64,000 bases of DNA, taken from Actibacterium ureilyticum. Its GTDB lineage: Bacteria; Pseudomonadota; Alphaproteobacteria; Rhodobacterales; Rhodobacteraceae. The first letter of the stretch is position 1; each line of letters starts with the position of its first letter. Below are positions 16,591-26,922 of this stretch, in pieces. A program made the position numbers and the translations under genes. Below the pieces are notes generated by a model. That model was not told the DNA's origin. It did no database searches and worked only from the letters and a program-made list of their open reading frames with translations. The stretch covers positions 62,001 to 126,000 of the forward strand of contig NZ_NSBT01000018.1 of the NCBI RefSeq assembly GCF_002285435.1. The letters run 5' to 3'.

Positions 16591-18507
16591 ATGGCTAAAG
16601 TCATCGGGATCGACCTTGGGACGACAAACTCTTGCGTTGCCATCATGGACGGCGCGCAACCCCGGGTCATCGAAAACGCCGAAGGGGCGCGTACCACCCC
16701 GTCGATCGTTGCATTCACCGACACTGAAAAACTGGTTGGACAGCCCGCAAAGCGTCAGGCCGTCACCAACCCCGAAAACACCATCTTCGCCGTCAAGCGC
16801 CTGATCGGGCGCCGCGTGGACGATGCCGAGGTCGAGAAGGACAAGAACCTTGTCCCCTACAAGATCGTCGACGGCGGCAATGGCGACGCATGGGTCGAAG
16901 TCAACGGCGAGAAATACAGCCCCGCGCAGATCTCGGCCTTCACCCTGCAGAAGATGAAGGAAACCGCCGAGAGCTATCTGGGCGAGGATGTGACCCAGGC
17001 GGTCATCACCGTTCCGGCCTATTTCAACGACGCCCAGCGTCAGGCCACCAAGGACGCGGGCAAGATCGCCGGTTTGGAAGTGCTGCGGATCATCAACGAA
17101 CCGACCGCGGCCGCGCTGGCCTATGGCTTGGACAAGAAGGAAACCAAAACCATCGCGGTCTATGACCTTGGCGGCGGTACCTTCGACATCACCATCCTGG
17201 AAATCGACGACGGCCTGTTCGAGGTCAAGTCGACCAATGGCGACACCTTCCTGGGCGGCGAAGATTTCGACATGCGGATCGTCAACTATCTGGCGAACGA
17301 GTTCAAAAAGGAAAACGGCGTCGATCTGTCGAAAGACAAGATGGCCCTGCAGCGCCTGAAAGAGGCCGCAGAGAAAGCCAAGATCGAACTGTCGTCGAGC
17401 CAGCAGACCGAGATCAACCAGCCCTTCATCAGCATGGACCCCAATGGCGGCCAGCCGCTGCACATGGTGATGAAGCTGACCCGCGCCAAGCTGGAAAGCC
17501 TGGTGGGTGACCTGATCAAGGGCTCGCTGAAGCCCTGTCAGGCGGCGCTGAAGGATGCCGGTCTGTCGACCAGCGATATCGACGAGGTCGTTCTGGTCGG
17601 TGGTATGACCCGGATGCCGAAAGTGGTCGAAGAGGTCTCGAAATTCTTCGGCAAGGAACCGCACAAGGGTGTGAACCCCGACGAGGTCGTGGCCATGGGC
17701 GCCGCCATTCAGGCCGGTGTTCTGCAAGGCGACGTCAAGGACGTGGTCCTGCTGGACGTGACCCCGCTGTCGCTGGGCATTGAAACGCTGGGCGGTGTCT
17801 TCACCCGCCTGATCGACCGCAACACCACGATCCCGACGAAGAAGAGCCAGATCTTCTCGACCGCCGAGGATAACCAGAACGCCGTGACTCTGCGCGTGTT
17901 CCAGGGCGAGCGCGAGATGGCCGCCGACAACAAGCTGCTGGGCCAGTTCAACCTGGAAGAAATCCCGCCGGCACCGCGCGGCCTGCCGCAGATCGAAGTG
18001 ACCTTCGACATCGACGCCAACGGCATCGTGTCGGTCGGGGCCAAGGACAAGGGCACCGGCAAGGAACAGTCGATCACGATCCAGGCGTCGGGCGGTCTGT
18101 CGGATGACGAGATCGACAAGATGGTCAAGGACGCCGAGGCCAATGCCGAGGCCGACAAGTCCCGCAAGGAGCTGGTCGAAGCCAAGAACCAGGCCGAAAG
18201 CCTGATCCATTCGACCGAAAAGTCGATGGAAGAGCATAACGACAAGGTCGATCCGACCACGATCGAGGCAATCGAACTGGCCATCGGCGCGCTGAAGGAA
18301 ACGCTGGAAACCGACGATGCCGACAAGATCAAGTCGGGCATCCAGAACGTGACCGAAGCCGCGATGAAGCTGGGCGAGGCGATCTACAAGTCGCAGCAGG
18401 AAGCCGCTGGCGAGGAAGCGCCCGAGGGCGATGACGAGCCGCGTGGCGTCGATGACGACATCGTGGATGCCGATTTCGAGGACCTGGACGACGACAAGCG
18501 CGCCTAA
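16591..18507 (+). CDS. dnaK: Molecular chaperone DnaK (Hsp70)
   Basis: DnaK is the ATP-driven chaperone acting with DnaJ and GrpE. The 638-residue protein has the N-terminal ATPase signature [17 protein letters not shown], the second signature [16 protein letters not shown], the third [17 protein letters not shown], the linker [17 protein letters not shown], a substrate-binding domain and an acidic tail ending with an aspartate-rich, EEVD-like segment ([13 protein letters not shown]). Length and domains are standard. A ribosome-binding site AAGAGG precedes the ATG. An RpoH-type promoter lies upstream and dnaJ follows after 71 bases containing a hairpin. Confidence 0.98.
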   Translation: MAKVIGIDLGTTNSCVAIMDGAQPRVIENAEGARTTPSIVAFTDTEKLVGQPAKRQAVTNPENTIFAVKRLIGRRVDDAEVEKDKNLVPYKIVDGGNGDAWVEVNGEKYSPAQISAFTLQKMKETAESYLGEDVTQAVITVPAYFNDAQRQATKDAGKIAGLEVLRIINEPTAAALAYGLDKKETKTIAVYDLGGGTFDITILEIDDGLFEVKSTNGDTFLGGEDFDMRIVNYLANEFKKENGVDLSKDKMALQRLKEAAEKAKIELSSSQQTEINQPFISMDPNGGQPLHMVMKLTRAKLESLVGDLIKGSLKPCQAALKDAGLSTSDIDEVVLVGGMTRMPKVVEEVSKFFGKEPHKGVNPDEVVAMGAAIQAGVLQGDVKDVVLLDVTPLSLGIETLGGVFTRLIDRNTTIPTKKSQIFSTAEDNQNAVTLRVFQGEREMAADNKLLGQFNLEEIPPAPRGLPQIEVTFDIDANGIVSVGAKDKGTGKEQSITIQASGGLSDDEIDKMVKDAEANAEADKSRKELVEAKNQAESLIHSTEKSMEEHNDKVDPTTIEAIELAIGALKETLETDDADKIKSGIQNVTEAAMKLGEAIYKSQQEAAGEEAPEGDDEPRGVDDDIVDADFEDLDDDKRA

Positions 18508-18525
18508 GCGCACGGACATGCAGGC

Positions 18526-18551
18526 GGCCGGTCCGGTGATCCGGGCCGGCC
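18526..18551 (+). other. Strong hairpin in the dnaK-dnaJ intergenic space
   Basis: The arms 18526-18536 and 18541-18551 can form an 11-bp GC-rich stem containing one G-U pair, with a 4-base TGAT loop. It begins 18 bases after the dnaK stop and ends 27 bases before dnaJ. It lacks a T-run, so it is more likely an mRNA-stabilising or partial-termination element that sets the dnaK:dnaJ ratio than a full terminator. Confidence 0.6.
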
Positions 18552-18578
18552 CTTGCGTTCCCAAACAAGGATTTTCTG

Positions 18579-19730
18579 ATGGCGAAGCGTGACTACTACG
18601 ATGTTCTGGGCGTCGGGAAAGAAGCATCGGCTGACGAAATCAAGAAGGCCTATCGCACGAAGGCCAAGGAACTGCACCCCGACCGCAATGCCGACAACCC
18701 GGATGCCGAATCGCAGTTCAAAGAGGTCAACGAGGCCTATGACGCCCTGAAAGACCCCGAGAAAAAGGCCGCCTATGACCGGTTCGGCCACGCCGCCTTC
18801 GACGGTGGCATGGGCGGCGGACCGCGTCCCGGCGGCGGGTTCCAGGGCCAGGGCGATTTCGCCAGCGCATTTTCCGATGTATTCGACGACCTCTTTGGCG
18901 ATTTCATGGGTGGGCGCGGCGGTGCCGGTGGCCGGCAACGTGCCACGCGCGGCTCGGACCTGCGCTATAACCTGCGGATCTCGCTCGAAGAGGCCTTCTC
19001 GGGCGCGCAGAAAACCATCAACGTGCCCGGCTCGGTCGCGTGCGGCGAATGCAACGGCACCGGATCCGAAGGCGGCGCCGAACCCGCCACCTGCCCCACC
19101 TGTTCGGGCATGGGCAAGGTGCGCGCGCAACAGGGGTTCTTCACCGTCGAACGCACCTGTCCCACCTGTTCGGGTCTGGGCCAGATCGTCAAGAACCCGT
19201 GCAAGGCCTGTGGCGGCGCGGGACGGATGGAAAAGGAACGCGCGCTGAGCGTGAACATCCCCGCAGGCGTCGAAACCGGCACCCGCATCCGCCTGGCGGG
19301 CGAGGGCGAGGCCGGGCTGCGCGGCGGACCTTCGGGCGATCTCTATATCTTTATCGAGGTCAAGGATCACCCGATCTTCCTGCGCGACAGCCAGAACCTT
19401 TATTGCCGCGTGCCGGTGCCGATGACCTCGGCCGCGATGGGCGGCGATATCGAGGTGCCGACGATCGACGGCGGCCGCAGCCGGGTGAAGATCCCCGCAG
19501 GCAGCCAGACCGGCAAGCAGATGCGCTTGCGTGGCAAGGGCATGCCCGCCCTGCGCGGGGCCGGGTCGGGCGACATGTTCATCGAACTGGCCGTCGAAAC
19601 GCCGGTGAACCTGACCGCCAAGCAGAAAGAGCTGCTGAAAGAGTTCGACCGGCTGAGCGAGGATAATAACCCCGAAAGCTCGAACTTCTTTTCCAAGGTC
19701 AAAAGCTTCTGGGACGGGATGAAGGGTTAG
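18579..19730 (+). CDS. dnaJ: Chaperone DnaJ (Hsp40, type I)
   Basis: DnaJ stimulates the DnaK ATPase and delivers substrates. The 383-residue protein has an N-terminal J domain ([19 protein letters not shown], with the HPD tripeptide in [11 protein letters not shown]), a Gly/Phe-rich linker (about residues 70-125), a zinc domain with four CxxCxGxG motifs ([32 protein letters not shown]) and a C-terminal substrate-binding domain. All features of a functional type I DnaJ are present. It forms an operon with dnaK. A short inverted repeat (19722-19729/19735-19742) spans its stop codon and may act as a weak terminator. Confidence 0.97.
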   Translation: MAKRDYYDVLGVGKEASADEIKKAYRTKAKELHPDRNADNPDAESQFKEVNEAYDALKDPEKKAAYDRFGHAAFDGGMGGGPRPGGGFQGQGDFASAFSDVFDDLFGDFMGGRGGAGGRQRATRGSDLRYNLRISLEEAFSGAQKTINVPGSVACGECNGTGSEGGAEPATCPTCSGMGKVRAQQGFFTVERTCPTCSGLGQIVKNPCKACGGAGRMEKERALSVNIPAGVETGTRIRLAGEGEAGLRGGPSGDLYIFIEVKDHPIFLRDSQNLYCRVPVPMTSAAMGGDIEVPTIDGGRSRVKIPAGSQTGKQMRLRGKGMPALRGAGSGDMFIELAVETPVNLTAKQKELLKEFDRLSEDNNPESSNFFSKVKSFWDGMKG

Positions 19731-19771
19731 GCGTTAACCCTTCGTTCACGATGCTCTGACAGGGTCGGCCC

Positions 19772-20533
19772 ATGCGCCGACCCGATGCTTTTCATGAACC
19801 CCCCTTGCCGCTTCTGAATGCGGAAACCGCCACCCCGGTGGCGGCGGTGGCGGGCAAGCTGCCGTCCTATATCCGCGACCACCGCAAACGGCTGCGCGAA
19901 CGGTTCCTGTCGGGCGGGGCCGATGCGCTGCCGGATTACGAGATGCTGGAACTGGTCCTGTTCCGCGCCATTCCCCGGCAGGATGTCAAACCGCTGGCCC
20001 GGCAGTTGCTGGAACATTTCGGCGATTTCAACCGCGTGCTCTCTGCGCCCATCCCCCGGTTGCGAGAGGTCAAGGGCGTGGGCGACGCGGTGATACAAGA
20101 GCTGAAGATCGTCGAGGCCGCCGCGCATCGCCTGGCCAAGTCACGGGTGATGGAACGTCATGTCATTTCCGGGTGGGAGGCGCTGATCACCTATTGCCAC
20201 ACCACCATGGCCCACCGCGAAACCGAACAGTTCCGCGTGTTCTATTTGGACCGCAAGAACGTGCTGATCGCGGACGAGGAACAGGCCCGCGGCACCGTCG
20301 ATCATGTGCCCGTCTATCCGCGCGAGGTCTGCAAACGCGCGCTGGAGCTGAACGCAAGCGCGCTGATCCTGGTGCATAACCATCCATCGGGCGATCCGAC
20401 GCCATCGGATGCCGATATCGCCATGACCCACCAGATCGAAACGGCGGCCCAGGCGCTGGGTCTGACGCTGCACGATCATCTGATCATCGGCAAATCGCGC
20501 GAGCTGAGCTTTCGCAGCGCGGGCTATCTTTAA
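19772..20533 (+). CDS. radC: RadC family JAB-domain protein
   Basis: The 253-residue protein has an N-terminal helix-hairpin-helix region (LREVKGVGDAVIQELKIVEA) and a C-terminal RadC/JAB1-MPN metalloprotease-like domain with the zinc motif ILVHNHPSGDPTPSDAD. The motif supplies two histidines and an aspartate. Family members were once called DNA-repair proteins, but their molecular role is unclear and a nuclease or protease-like function is debated. It starts 41 bases after dnaJ and its stop overlaps the convergent OmpA-family gene by 4 bases. Confidence 0.9.
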   Translation: MRRPDAFHEPPLPLLNAETATPVAAVAGKLPSYIRDHRKRLRERFLSGGADALPDYEMLELVLFRAIPRQDVKPLARQLLEHFGDFNRVLSAPIPRLREVKGVGDAVIQELKIVEAAAHRLAKSRVMERHVISGWEALITYCHTTMAHRETEQFRVFYLDRKNVLIADEEQARGTVDHVPVYPREVCKRALELNASALILVHNHPSGDPTPSDADIAMTHQIETAAQALGLTLHDHLIIGKSRELSFRSAGYL

Positions 20534-22083
20534 CGCAACCAGACCTCGACCCGGCGGTTCATGCTGCGGCCCCAGGCGTTGTCGTCACAGGCCATCGGCA
20601 TCGCCTCGCCAAAGCCTTCGACCTGCATCTTCACACGGCTGAAATCGGCGGAAAATCCGGCCTTGCGCACCGCGGCCCGCACCGCCTCGGCCCGGGTTTT
20701 CGACAGCGCGCGGTTGGCGTCCGCGCTGCCCGCGCCATCGCTGAACCCGGCAAAGATCAGCGTGCGGTCATCGAAGGCGCCGGTTTCCAGCGCCTGTGCC
20801 AGCGTCGCGATATTGCCGAAGGATTGCGCATCCAGCGCGCTGGCGCCATCGCGGAACCGGAACGTGGTGGTCAGCCGGGCGGCCCCCGACAGGGTTTGCA
20901 TCATCTGTTGCAGATCGGCCAGTGACACCTCGCCCCCCGCATGGGTGATGGCCGATGTCAGCCGGTCCCCCTGCAACGCCAGCGGGATCGCCTCCCACCC
21001 CAGATCGACCAAGCCCAGACCGCGCACGATGCGGTGGGCCGCCGGGGTCGTCAGATAGTCCAGGAACTCCCGCGCCAGCAACGGGAGCCGCTGCGCCGGG
21101 GTATACAGAAACAGCGGCGCGGTCAGCGGGTAATCCTCGGCCATCAGGGCGTGCCGGTCGGTGGGCAGCATCACGCCGCAATCGCCGATCAGCGACAGGA
21201 TGCGCGCATTGCCCTGTTCCGACCGCCGCACCAGGCCCAGCGCCAGCGGGTCGGCGGCCACGCTGTCCGACAGTTCGGCCGCATCCGCATACGCAGTCAG
21301 CTCAAGCTGCCGCGCCGTGCCGAATTCGAACCGCAGCTTGCGCTGCAACAGGTCGCCGAAACCGGCATCCCCCGCGCCCAGATGCAGCGCAATCGGCAGC
21401 TCCAGCCCCGGCCAGTCCGCCTGTTGCCCCGACAGGATCGCGCGCAGCTCTTCCATGCCGATCTGGCGGCGCAGGTTGCCCGCCGCCACCACCGGCACCA
21501 GCGCGTCCAGCGCAACGATCCGCGCACGCGCCGGTTGGGTCAGGTCGCCCAGCCCGGCGGCGGCCAACGCCGCGGCCTCGTCGGTGCGCACCTCGCGCAT
21601 GGACATGACCAGATCCGCCTGGCCGTCCAGCAGGTCGGCAAAGCCCTGATCCGCGCTGTTCAGCCGAAAGCCGATATCGGCCATTTGCCGGTCCTGCCCC
21701 GGCAGCGACAGCACCAGGCGGAACGTGTCCACCCCCGTGATCTCGCGCGTCAGGGCAAAGCCGCGCGCCGTCGCGAACCCCTCGACCAGCGCCGGCAGCA
21801 GGGTCGCGCCGATGCCCGGATCGCCCGAGAAATCGAACCGGGCCACATAGGCGTCCAAATCGGGGCAGCCCACACCGGCACAGACTACGCCCTGCCCGTC
21901 CAGCGTCAGCACGCCATAGGCCGAATTCAGGCGATAGAATTCCCCGTCATAAGAGATCAGCGTGCCCGTCACCTCGACGCTGCCATCGCGCGAGGTCAGC
22001 GTGACATCCTGCGCCCATCCGGGAAGCGCCATAAGTGCCAGCAACGCGACGCGGCATGCCATTCGCCAAAGTATCAAGATCAT
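20530..22083 (-). CDS. Fusion of periplasmic substrate-binding domain and OmpA peptidoglycan-binding domain
   Basis: The 517-residue protein starts with a signal peptide (ACRVALLALMALPGWA). The central region (about residues 90-330) resembles PstS-type phosphate-binding proteins, with LLPALVEGFATARGF, then ARIVALDALVPVV and EELRAILSGQQADWPGL. The C-terminal region (about 395-517) is an OmpA-like domain with TLIFAGFSDGAGSADANRAL, then SKTRAEAVRAAVRKAG and the terminal NRRVEVWL. I infer a periplasmic protein that binds a ligand while attached to peptidoglycan. The downstream partner of typical PstS (PstCAB) is absent. The start could alternatively be the ATG seven codons later. The neighbouring gene 22102-23040 lies 18 bases upstream. 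Confidence 0.8.
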   Translation of the reverse strand: MILILWRMACRVALLALMALPGWAQDVTLTSRDGSVEVTGTLISYDGEFYRLNSAYGVLTLDGQGVVCAGVGCPDLDAYVARFDFSGDPGIGATLLPALVEGFATARGFALTREITGVDTFRLVLSLPGQDRQMADIGFRLNSADQGFADLLDGQADLVMSMREVRTDEAAALAAAGLGDLTQPARARIVALDALVPVVAAGNLRRQIGMEELRAILSGQQADWPGLELPIALHLGAGDAGFGDLLQRKLRFEFGTARQLELTAYADAAELSDSVAADPLALGLVRRSEQGNARILSLIGDCGVMLPTDRHALMAEDYPLTAPLFLYTPAQRLPLLAREFLDYLTTPAAHRIVRGLGLVDLGWEAIPLALQGDRLTSAITHAGGEVSLADLQQMMQTLSGAARLTTTFRFRDGASALDAQSFGNIATLAQALETGAFDDRTLIFAGFSDGAGSADANRALSKTRAEAVRAAVRKAGFSADFSRVKMQVEGFGEAMPMACDDNAWGRSMNRRVEVWLR

Positions 22084-22101
22084 GGGCCCCGGTGCTGCGC
22101 G

Positions 22102-23040
22102 CTAGTTCCGGGCGATTTTCAGGTCTCGAAGCACGTTTTTCAACACCAGAAATTCACCCACCGCCGAACAGTCCGGCATCTGCACGCGCAGCCCTGCGGC
22201 CAGTAGCCCGTCCGCGCCGGGTTGCAGGGTTTCGGCCACGGCCATGCGGCCGCAATTCTGGCGGGTGACTTCGGCCTCGACGCTGACGCGCACGACGCCG
22301 GGCCCCCGGTCCAACCCGCGCGCCAAGCTATAGACCTGCGCGCGCCAACCATCGGCGGCATCCGCATCGCCCAGCTGGCTGAGATAACCGCCACGATGGG
22401 CCACCGCATCCTCGGCCCGGCCGGGCTGCGCGGTCCAGACATGGCCGGTGCCGCCGTAACCCGCGCCGAATTCGCGGGCATGCAGCGACACGCCCTGATC
22501 GCCCTGCCATTGCAGCACCACCCGGCGATAAAGCGGCGCATCGGGCACAGCCACATGCACCTGAACGCTGGCACCGTCGGCAAAGCTTATCTGAAACAGC
22601 GCGTCGTCGTTCAGGGCGGGGACCATCACGCGATAATGCCCGCGCGCATCGGTCCGCCCCGAAAACCGCAGCCCGGCGTGTTCAACGATCAGGGGCTGCG
22701 ACAGGGCGCAGTTGGCCTGAAGCGACAACACCACCTGGGCCGCAAGCGCCAGCCGCGCCGACAGCGCCACGTCGCATGGCAGGCCATAGGGGCTGTAGCG
22801 CCCGGGTTGCAGCGCCGCACCATCCCCCGGCGCGGCCGGGGCGGTGACGGTCCGCGATGCCACGCGCGGCACCAATGGCGCCTGTGGCAGATCCACGGCA
22901 CCGGTGGCGGGGGATATCCCCTGTGCGACGGGGGTGGCGGGTGCGGGATCCGGCGTCTGAAACCGCTGGATCGTCAGAACGATGCCGGTGACAAGAAAGA
23001 CACTGGCGCCCAGGGCGGTAAAAAGCACGCTTCGGTTCAT
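22102..23040 (-). CDS. Membrane-anchored protein of unknown function
   Basis: I do not recognise this 312-residue protein. It has one N-terminal membrane segment (about residues 5-25, VLFTALGASVFLVTGIVLTI), a Pro/Ala-rich linker to about residue 80, and a periplasmic domain with several cysteines (GLPCDVALS, LQANCALSQP, RQNCGRMAV, MPDCSAVG) that may form disulfides. The ATG at 23040 was chosen because GGAGG lies 8 bases upstream; the GTG three codons earlier is too close to that site. It probably forms an operon with the OmpA-domain gene downstream, suggesting an envelope role. Confidence 0.75.
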   Translation of the reverse strand: MNRSVLFTALGASVFLVTGIVLTIQRFQTPDPAPATPVAQGISPATGAVDLPQAPLVPRVASRTVTAPAAPGDGAALQPGRYSPYGLPCDVALSARLALAAQVVLSLQANCALSQPLIVEHAGLRFSGRTDARGHYRVMVPALNDDALFQISFADGASVQVHVAVPDAPLYRRVVLQWQGDQGVSLHAREFGAGYGGTGHVWTAQPGRAEDAVAHRGGYLSQLGDADAADGWRAQVYSLARGLDRGPGVVRVSVEAEVTRQNCGRMAVAETLQPGADGLLAAGLRVQMPDCSAVGEFLVLKNVLRDLKIARN

Positions 23041-23160
23041 CCGCTGCACCTCCGGCCGGCGCCGCCCAGTGGGGCGGCCAGCCGATCAGGGTCAGGATCG
23101 CGCGCGGGGATCAAAAATCAACCCATAGCTGCAAAGGCGCGCCGCGCAGCCAAAGCCGGA

Positions 23161-25866
23161 TCAGGCCAGGCTGCCGTGGCAATGCTTGAACTTTTTCCCC
23201 GAGCCACAGGGGCAGGGATCGTTCCGGCCCGGATTGCCCCAGGTTTCCGGCGCGTTTTCGTCAAACGTGCCACTGTCCTTGGCCAGCTCGGCGGCCTCGG
23301 CGGCGGCGGTTGCTGCGTCGGCGGCGGACTGGATTTCTTTTTGCTGTTCGACCAGTTGCTGCATCATCTGCTGCTGCTCGTCCTCGGTCAGCATCCGGAT
23401 CTGGCCCAGCTTCTGGGTCACTTCCTCGCGCAGCGAATCCAGCAGGGTTTCGAACAGGGTGAAGGCCTCGGTCTTGTATTCGTTCAGCGGATCGCGCTGT
23501 GCATAGCCACGGAAGCCCACGACCGACCGCAGATGTTCCAGCGTCAGCAGGTGATCGCGCCATTTGCCGTCGATGGTCTGCAGCAGGATCTGCTTTTCGA
23601 TATTGCGCATGTTTTCGGGGCCGAACTGCGCGGCTTTGGCGGCCATGTATTCGTCGGACGCCTTGTACAGACGCTCGCGGATGTCATTGTCATCCACGCC
23701 TTCTTCCTGCATCCAGGCGATGACCTTGGAATCCAGGTTGGTCTTTTCCATCATCGCCGCATACAGCCCCTCGGCATCCCATTGATCGGCATAGGATTTC
23801 GGCGGGATATAGGTATCGACCACGTCGTCGATCACCTGATGGCGCATGTCCTGAACGATTTCCGACAGATCGGCGGCTTCCATGATCTCGCGCCGCTGGG
23901 CAAAGATCACCTTGCGCTGGTCGTTCATCACATCGTCGAATTTCAGCAGCTGCTTGCGGATGTCGAAGTTCCGCCCCTCGACCTTGGCCTGGGCGCGTTC
24001 CAGCGATTTGTTCACCCACGGATGCACGATCGCCTCGCCCTCTTTCATGCCCAGCTTCGACAGGACATTGTCCAGCCGTTCCGAGCCGAAGATGCGCATC
24101 AGATCGTCGTCCAGCGACAAAAAGAACGAGGACCGTCCCGGGTCCCCCTGACGGCCCGACCGGCCGCGCAGCTGATTGTCGATCCGGCGGGATTCGTGCC
24201 GTTCGGTTGCCAGAACGAACAGGCCACCGGCCGCCAGGACCTTTTCCTTTTCGTCAGCATGTTCGGCCTCGATCCGGGCGCGAATGGCCTCGGGATCGGC
24301 ATCGGGGTCGGCGTCCAGCGCCTCGAGCACCTTCAGCTCGACATTGCCGCCCAGCTGAATGTCGGTGCCGCGCCCGGCCATGTTGGTGGCGATGGTGACC
24401 GCACCGAAACGGCCCGCATCGGCGACGATCTTGGCTTCCTGTTCGTGATGGCGCGCGTTCAGAACGTTATGTTCGACACCGGCCTTTTTCAGCATATCGG
24501 ACAGGAATTCCGATTTCTCGATCGACGTGGTGCCCACCAGAACCGGCTGGCCCTTCTTGTGCGCTTCCTGGATCTCTTCGACGATGGCGGCGTATTTCTC
24601 GCGCGCCGTGCGGAACACCTGGTCATGCTCGTCGATCCGGGCGATGGGGCGGTTCGTCGGAACCTCGACCACGCCCAGCTTATAGATGTCGCCGAATTCC
24701 TCGGCCTCGGTCGCGGCGGTGCCGGTCATGCCCGCCAGCTTGTTGTAAAGCCGGAAATAGTTCTGGAACGTGACCGAGGCCAGCGTCACGTTTTCGGGCT
24801 GGATCGGCACGCCCTCTTTCGCCTCAATCGCCTGATGCATCCCGTCCGACAAACGCCGTCCGGCCATCATCCGGCCGGTGAATTCGTCGATCAGCATGAC
24901 CTCGTTGTTGCGGACGATGTAATCCTTGTCGCGCTGGAACAGCTTGTGCGCACGCAGGGCCTGGGTCGCGTGGTGCACGATGGTCGTGCTTTCGGGATCA
25001 TAGAAGGACTGGTCCTTGGGCAGGACGCCCTCGAACTGGAACAGGTTTTCCAGAAACTCGTTGCCCTCGTCGGTAAAGGTCGCGTTCCGGGTCTTTTCGT
25101 CCAGCGTGTAATGTTCCTCGGTTAGGCGGTTCATCAGCTTGTCGATGGTGACATAGAGCTCGCTGCGGTCCTGGCTGGGCCCCGAGATGATCAGCGGCGT
25201 CCGCGCCTCGTCGATCAGGATGCTGTCGACCTCGTCCACGACGGCGAAGTTGTGGTCGCGCTGCACCATCTGGCTGATTTCCGAGCGCATGTTGTCGCGC
25301 AGGTAATCGAAGCCCAGCTCGTTATTGGTGGCATAGGTCACGTCGGCGGCATAGGCGGCGCGCTTTTCCTCTTCGGGCTGCTGGGGATAGATCACCCCAC
25401 AGGTCAGCCCCAAAGTGTTGTAAACCTTGCCCATCCAGTCGGCGTCGCGCCGCGCGAGATAATCGTTGACGGTGACGATATGCACGCCCTTGCCCGTCAG
25501 CGCGTTCAGATAGGCCGGGAAGGTCGCGACCAGGGTCTTGCCCTCGCCGGTCTTCATCTCGGCGATATTGCCCTGATGCAGAAAGATACCGCCCATCAAC
25601 TGCGTGTCGAACGCCCGCAGGCCCAGCGCGCGGCGGGCCCCCTCGCGGCAATTGGCGAAAGCTTCGGGCAGCAGCGCGTCCAGGCTTTCGCCCTCCATCG
25701 CGCGTTTGGCCAGATCTTCGGTCTTTTGTTTCAGCCCCTCGTCGCTCAGCGCTTCGAATTCGGGCTCCAGCGCGTTGATCTTCTCGATGAGCGGACGGGT
25801 GGCTTTGACCATACGATCATTCGGGGTGCCAAAAACCTTTTTGGCGAGTGTTCCTAAGCCCAGCAT
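23161..25866 (-). CDS. secA: Preprotein translocase ATPase SecA
   Basis: SecA drives protein export through SecYEG. The 901-residue protein has Walker A within [18 protein letters not shown], the DEAD-type Walker [19 protein letters not shown], the preprotein cross-linking and helical scaffold domains, and motif [19 protein letters not shown]. The C-terminal zinc-binding SEC-C motif is [20 protein letters not shown] with three Cys and one His ligand. It is full length. It is divergent from the parvulin gene, whose product would fold exported proteins. Confidence 0.98.
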   Translation of the reverse strand: MLGLGTLAKKVFGTPNDRMVKATRPLIEKINALEPEFEALSDEGLKQKTEDLAKRAMEGESLDALLPEAFANCREGARRALGLRAFDTQLMGGIFLHQGNIAEMKTGEGKTLVATFPAYLNALTGKGVHIVTVNDYLARRDADWMGKVYNTLGLTCGVIYPQQPEEEKRAAYAADVTYATNNELGFDYLRDNMRSEISQMVQRDHNFAVVDEVDSILIDEARTPLIISGPSQDRSELYVTIDKLMNRLTEEHYTLDEKTRNATFTDEGNEFLENLFQFEGVLPKDQSFYDPESTTIVHHATQALRAHKLFQRDKDYIVRNNEVMLIDEFTGRMMAGRRLSDGMHQAIEAKEGVPIQPENVTLASVTFQNYFRLYNKLAGMTGTAATEAEEFGDIYKLGVVEVPTNRPIARIDEHDQVFRTAREKYAAIVEEIQEAHKKGQPVLVGTTSIEKSEFLSDMLKKAGVEHNVLNARHHEQEAKIVADAGRFGAVTIATNMAGRGTDIQLGGNVELKVLEALDADPDADPEAIRARIEAEHADEKEKVLAAGGLFVLATERHESRRIDNQLRGRSGRQGDPGRSSFFLSLDDDLMRIFGSERLDNVLSKLGMKEGEAIVHPWVNKSLERAQAKVEGRNFDIRKQLLKFDDVMNDQRKVIFAQRREIMEAADLSEIVQDMRHQVIDDVVDTYIPPKSYADQWDAEGLYAAMMEKTNLDSKVIAWMQEEGVDDNDIRERLYKASDEYMAAKAAQFGPENMRNIEKQILLQTIDGKWRDHLLTLEHLRSVVGFRGYAQRDPLNEYKTEAFTLFETLLDSLREEVTQKLGQIRMLTEDEQQQMMQQLVEQQKEIQSAADAATAAAEAAELAKDSGTFDENAPETWGNPGRNDPCPCGSGKKFKHCHGSLA

Positions 25867-26053
25867 GTGTTCTCCGCTCGGATGCCAATCACGGGATCAT
25901 TCCAGAGGATACCTTGCCCCCCCATCGCCGCGGCCTTAGGTAAGGTCAGGAAACAATGGCGGTCGGGCTCTCTGCGACCATGCAGCGATGTAAGCGGCCA
26001 CCACAACAGTGTCAACGTTGCCAGCAAGCGCAACACCAGATGGAGTGGCCCGA

Positions 26054-26899
26054 ATGCCCGTTCTTCCCCGTACCGCCCTTGCGATCAGCCTGTGTGCGCT
26101 GATCTCGGCCCCCGCTTTCGCTCAGGAACCGGCCGCCGACACCGTAATCGCCACCGTGGGCGGTGAAGACATCACTTTGGGTCACATGATCATGATGACC
26201 CAGCAACTGCCGCCGAACTATCAGGCGCTGGACGACCAGGTGCTGTACGAGGCCGTGCTGGACCAGCTGATCCGTCAGACCGCCGTGGCCCAGACGATGG
26301 AGGGCGAGCTGAGCAAGGCCGCCAAGCTGGCGCTGGAAAACGAGCGCCGGTCGTTCCTGGCGGGCGAGGCCTTGGGCCAGATGGATGCGATCCAGATCGA
26401 CGACGCCGCGATCGAGGCCGCCTATAACGAACAATTCGCCGATGTCGCGCCCGAACAGGAATTCAATGCCTCGCATATCCTGGTCGAGACCGAAGAAGAC
26501 GCCAAGGCGATCAAGTCCGATCTGGACGGCGGCGCCGATTTCGCGGAGCTGGCGAAAGAGAAGTCCACCGGCCCGTCCGGCCCGTCGGGCGGCAATCTGG
26601 GCTGGTTCGGCAAGGGCATGATGGTCGCCCCGTTCGAGGAAGCCGTGGTGGCGATGGAACCCGGCCAGATCTCGGACCCGGTACAGACCCAGTTCGGCTG
26701 GCATGTCATCCTTCTGAACGAAGCGCGTGACAAGCCCGCCCCGACCCTGGACGAGATGCGCGATTCCATCACCGCCGAATTGCAACAGCAGGCCGTGACC
26801 AAAGCGCTGGACGAAATCACCAACGCGGCGGATATTGTCCGCAACGAGACCGAGATCGACCCCGCGCAATTGCGGAACATGGACCTGCTCGAAAACTGA
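26054..26899 (+). CDS. Periplasmic parvulin-type peptidyl-prolyl isomerase
   Basis: This 281-residue protein has a Sec signal peptide (LPRTALAISLCALISAPAFA), a SurA/PrsA-like N-terminal helical region and a parvulin domain at about residues 135-230. The parvulin domain is recognised from NASHILVETEEDAKAI, then LAKEKSTGPSGPSGGNLGWF and VQTQFGWHVILLNEARD. It is expected to catalyse prolyl isomerisation and chaperone proteins emerging from the Sec channel. I chose the ATG at 26054, which directly precedes the basic signal-peptide region. argJ follows after 23 bases and may be co-transcribed. Confidence 0.92.
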   Translation: MPVLPRTALAISLCALISAPAFAQEPAADTVIATVGGEDITLGHMIMMTQQLPPNYQALDDQVLYEAVLDQLIRQTAVAQTMEGELSKAAKLALENERRSFLAGEALGQMDAIQIDDAAIEAAYNEQFADVAPEQEFNASHILVETEEDAKAIKSDLDGGADFAELAKEKSTGPSGPSGGNLGWFGKGMMVAPFEEAVVAMEPGQISDPVQTQFGWHVILLNEARDKPAPTLDEMRDSITAELQQQAVTKALDEITNAADIVRNETEIDPAQLRNMDLLEN

Positions 26900-26922
26900 G
26901 CTGGCCAGCCAACGAGGGACAG

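Noticed and set aside
16420-18627. Very long open frame antisense to dnaK, in frame with alkB
   Set aside because: It arises from dnaK codon bias in GC-rich DNA, a well-known antisense artefact of Hsp70 genes. Only the alkB part (15778-16419) has recognisable motifs, and its own start is clear.
22222-25125. Long plus-strand frame opposite secA and the 22102 gene
   Set aside because: Composition mirrors the codon third-position bias of secA, there is no domain or signal, and the opposite strand carries unmistakable SecA motifs.
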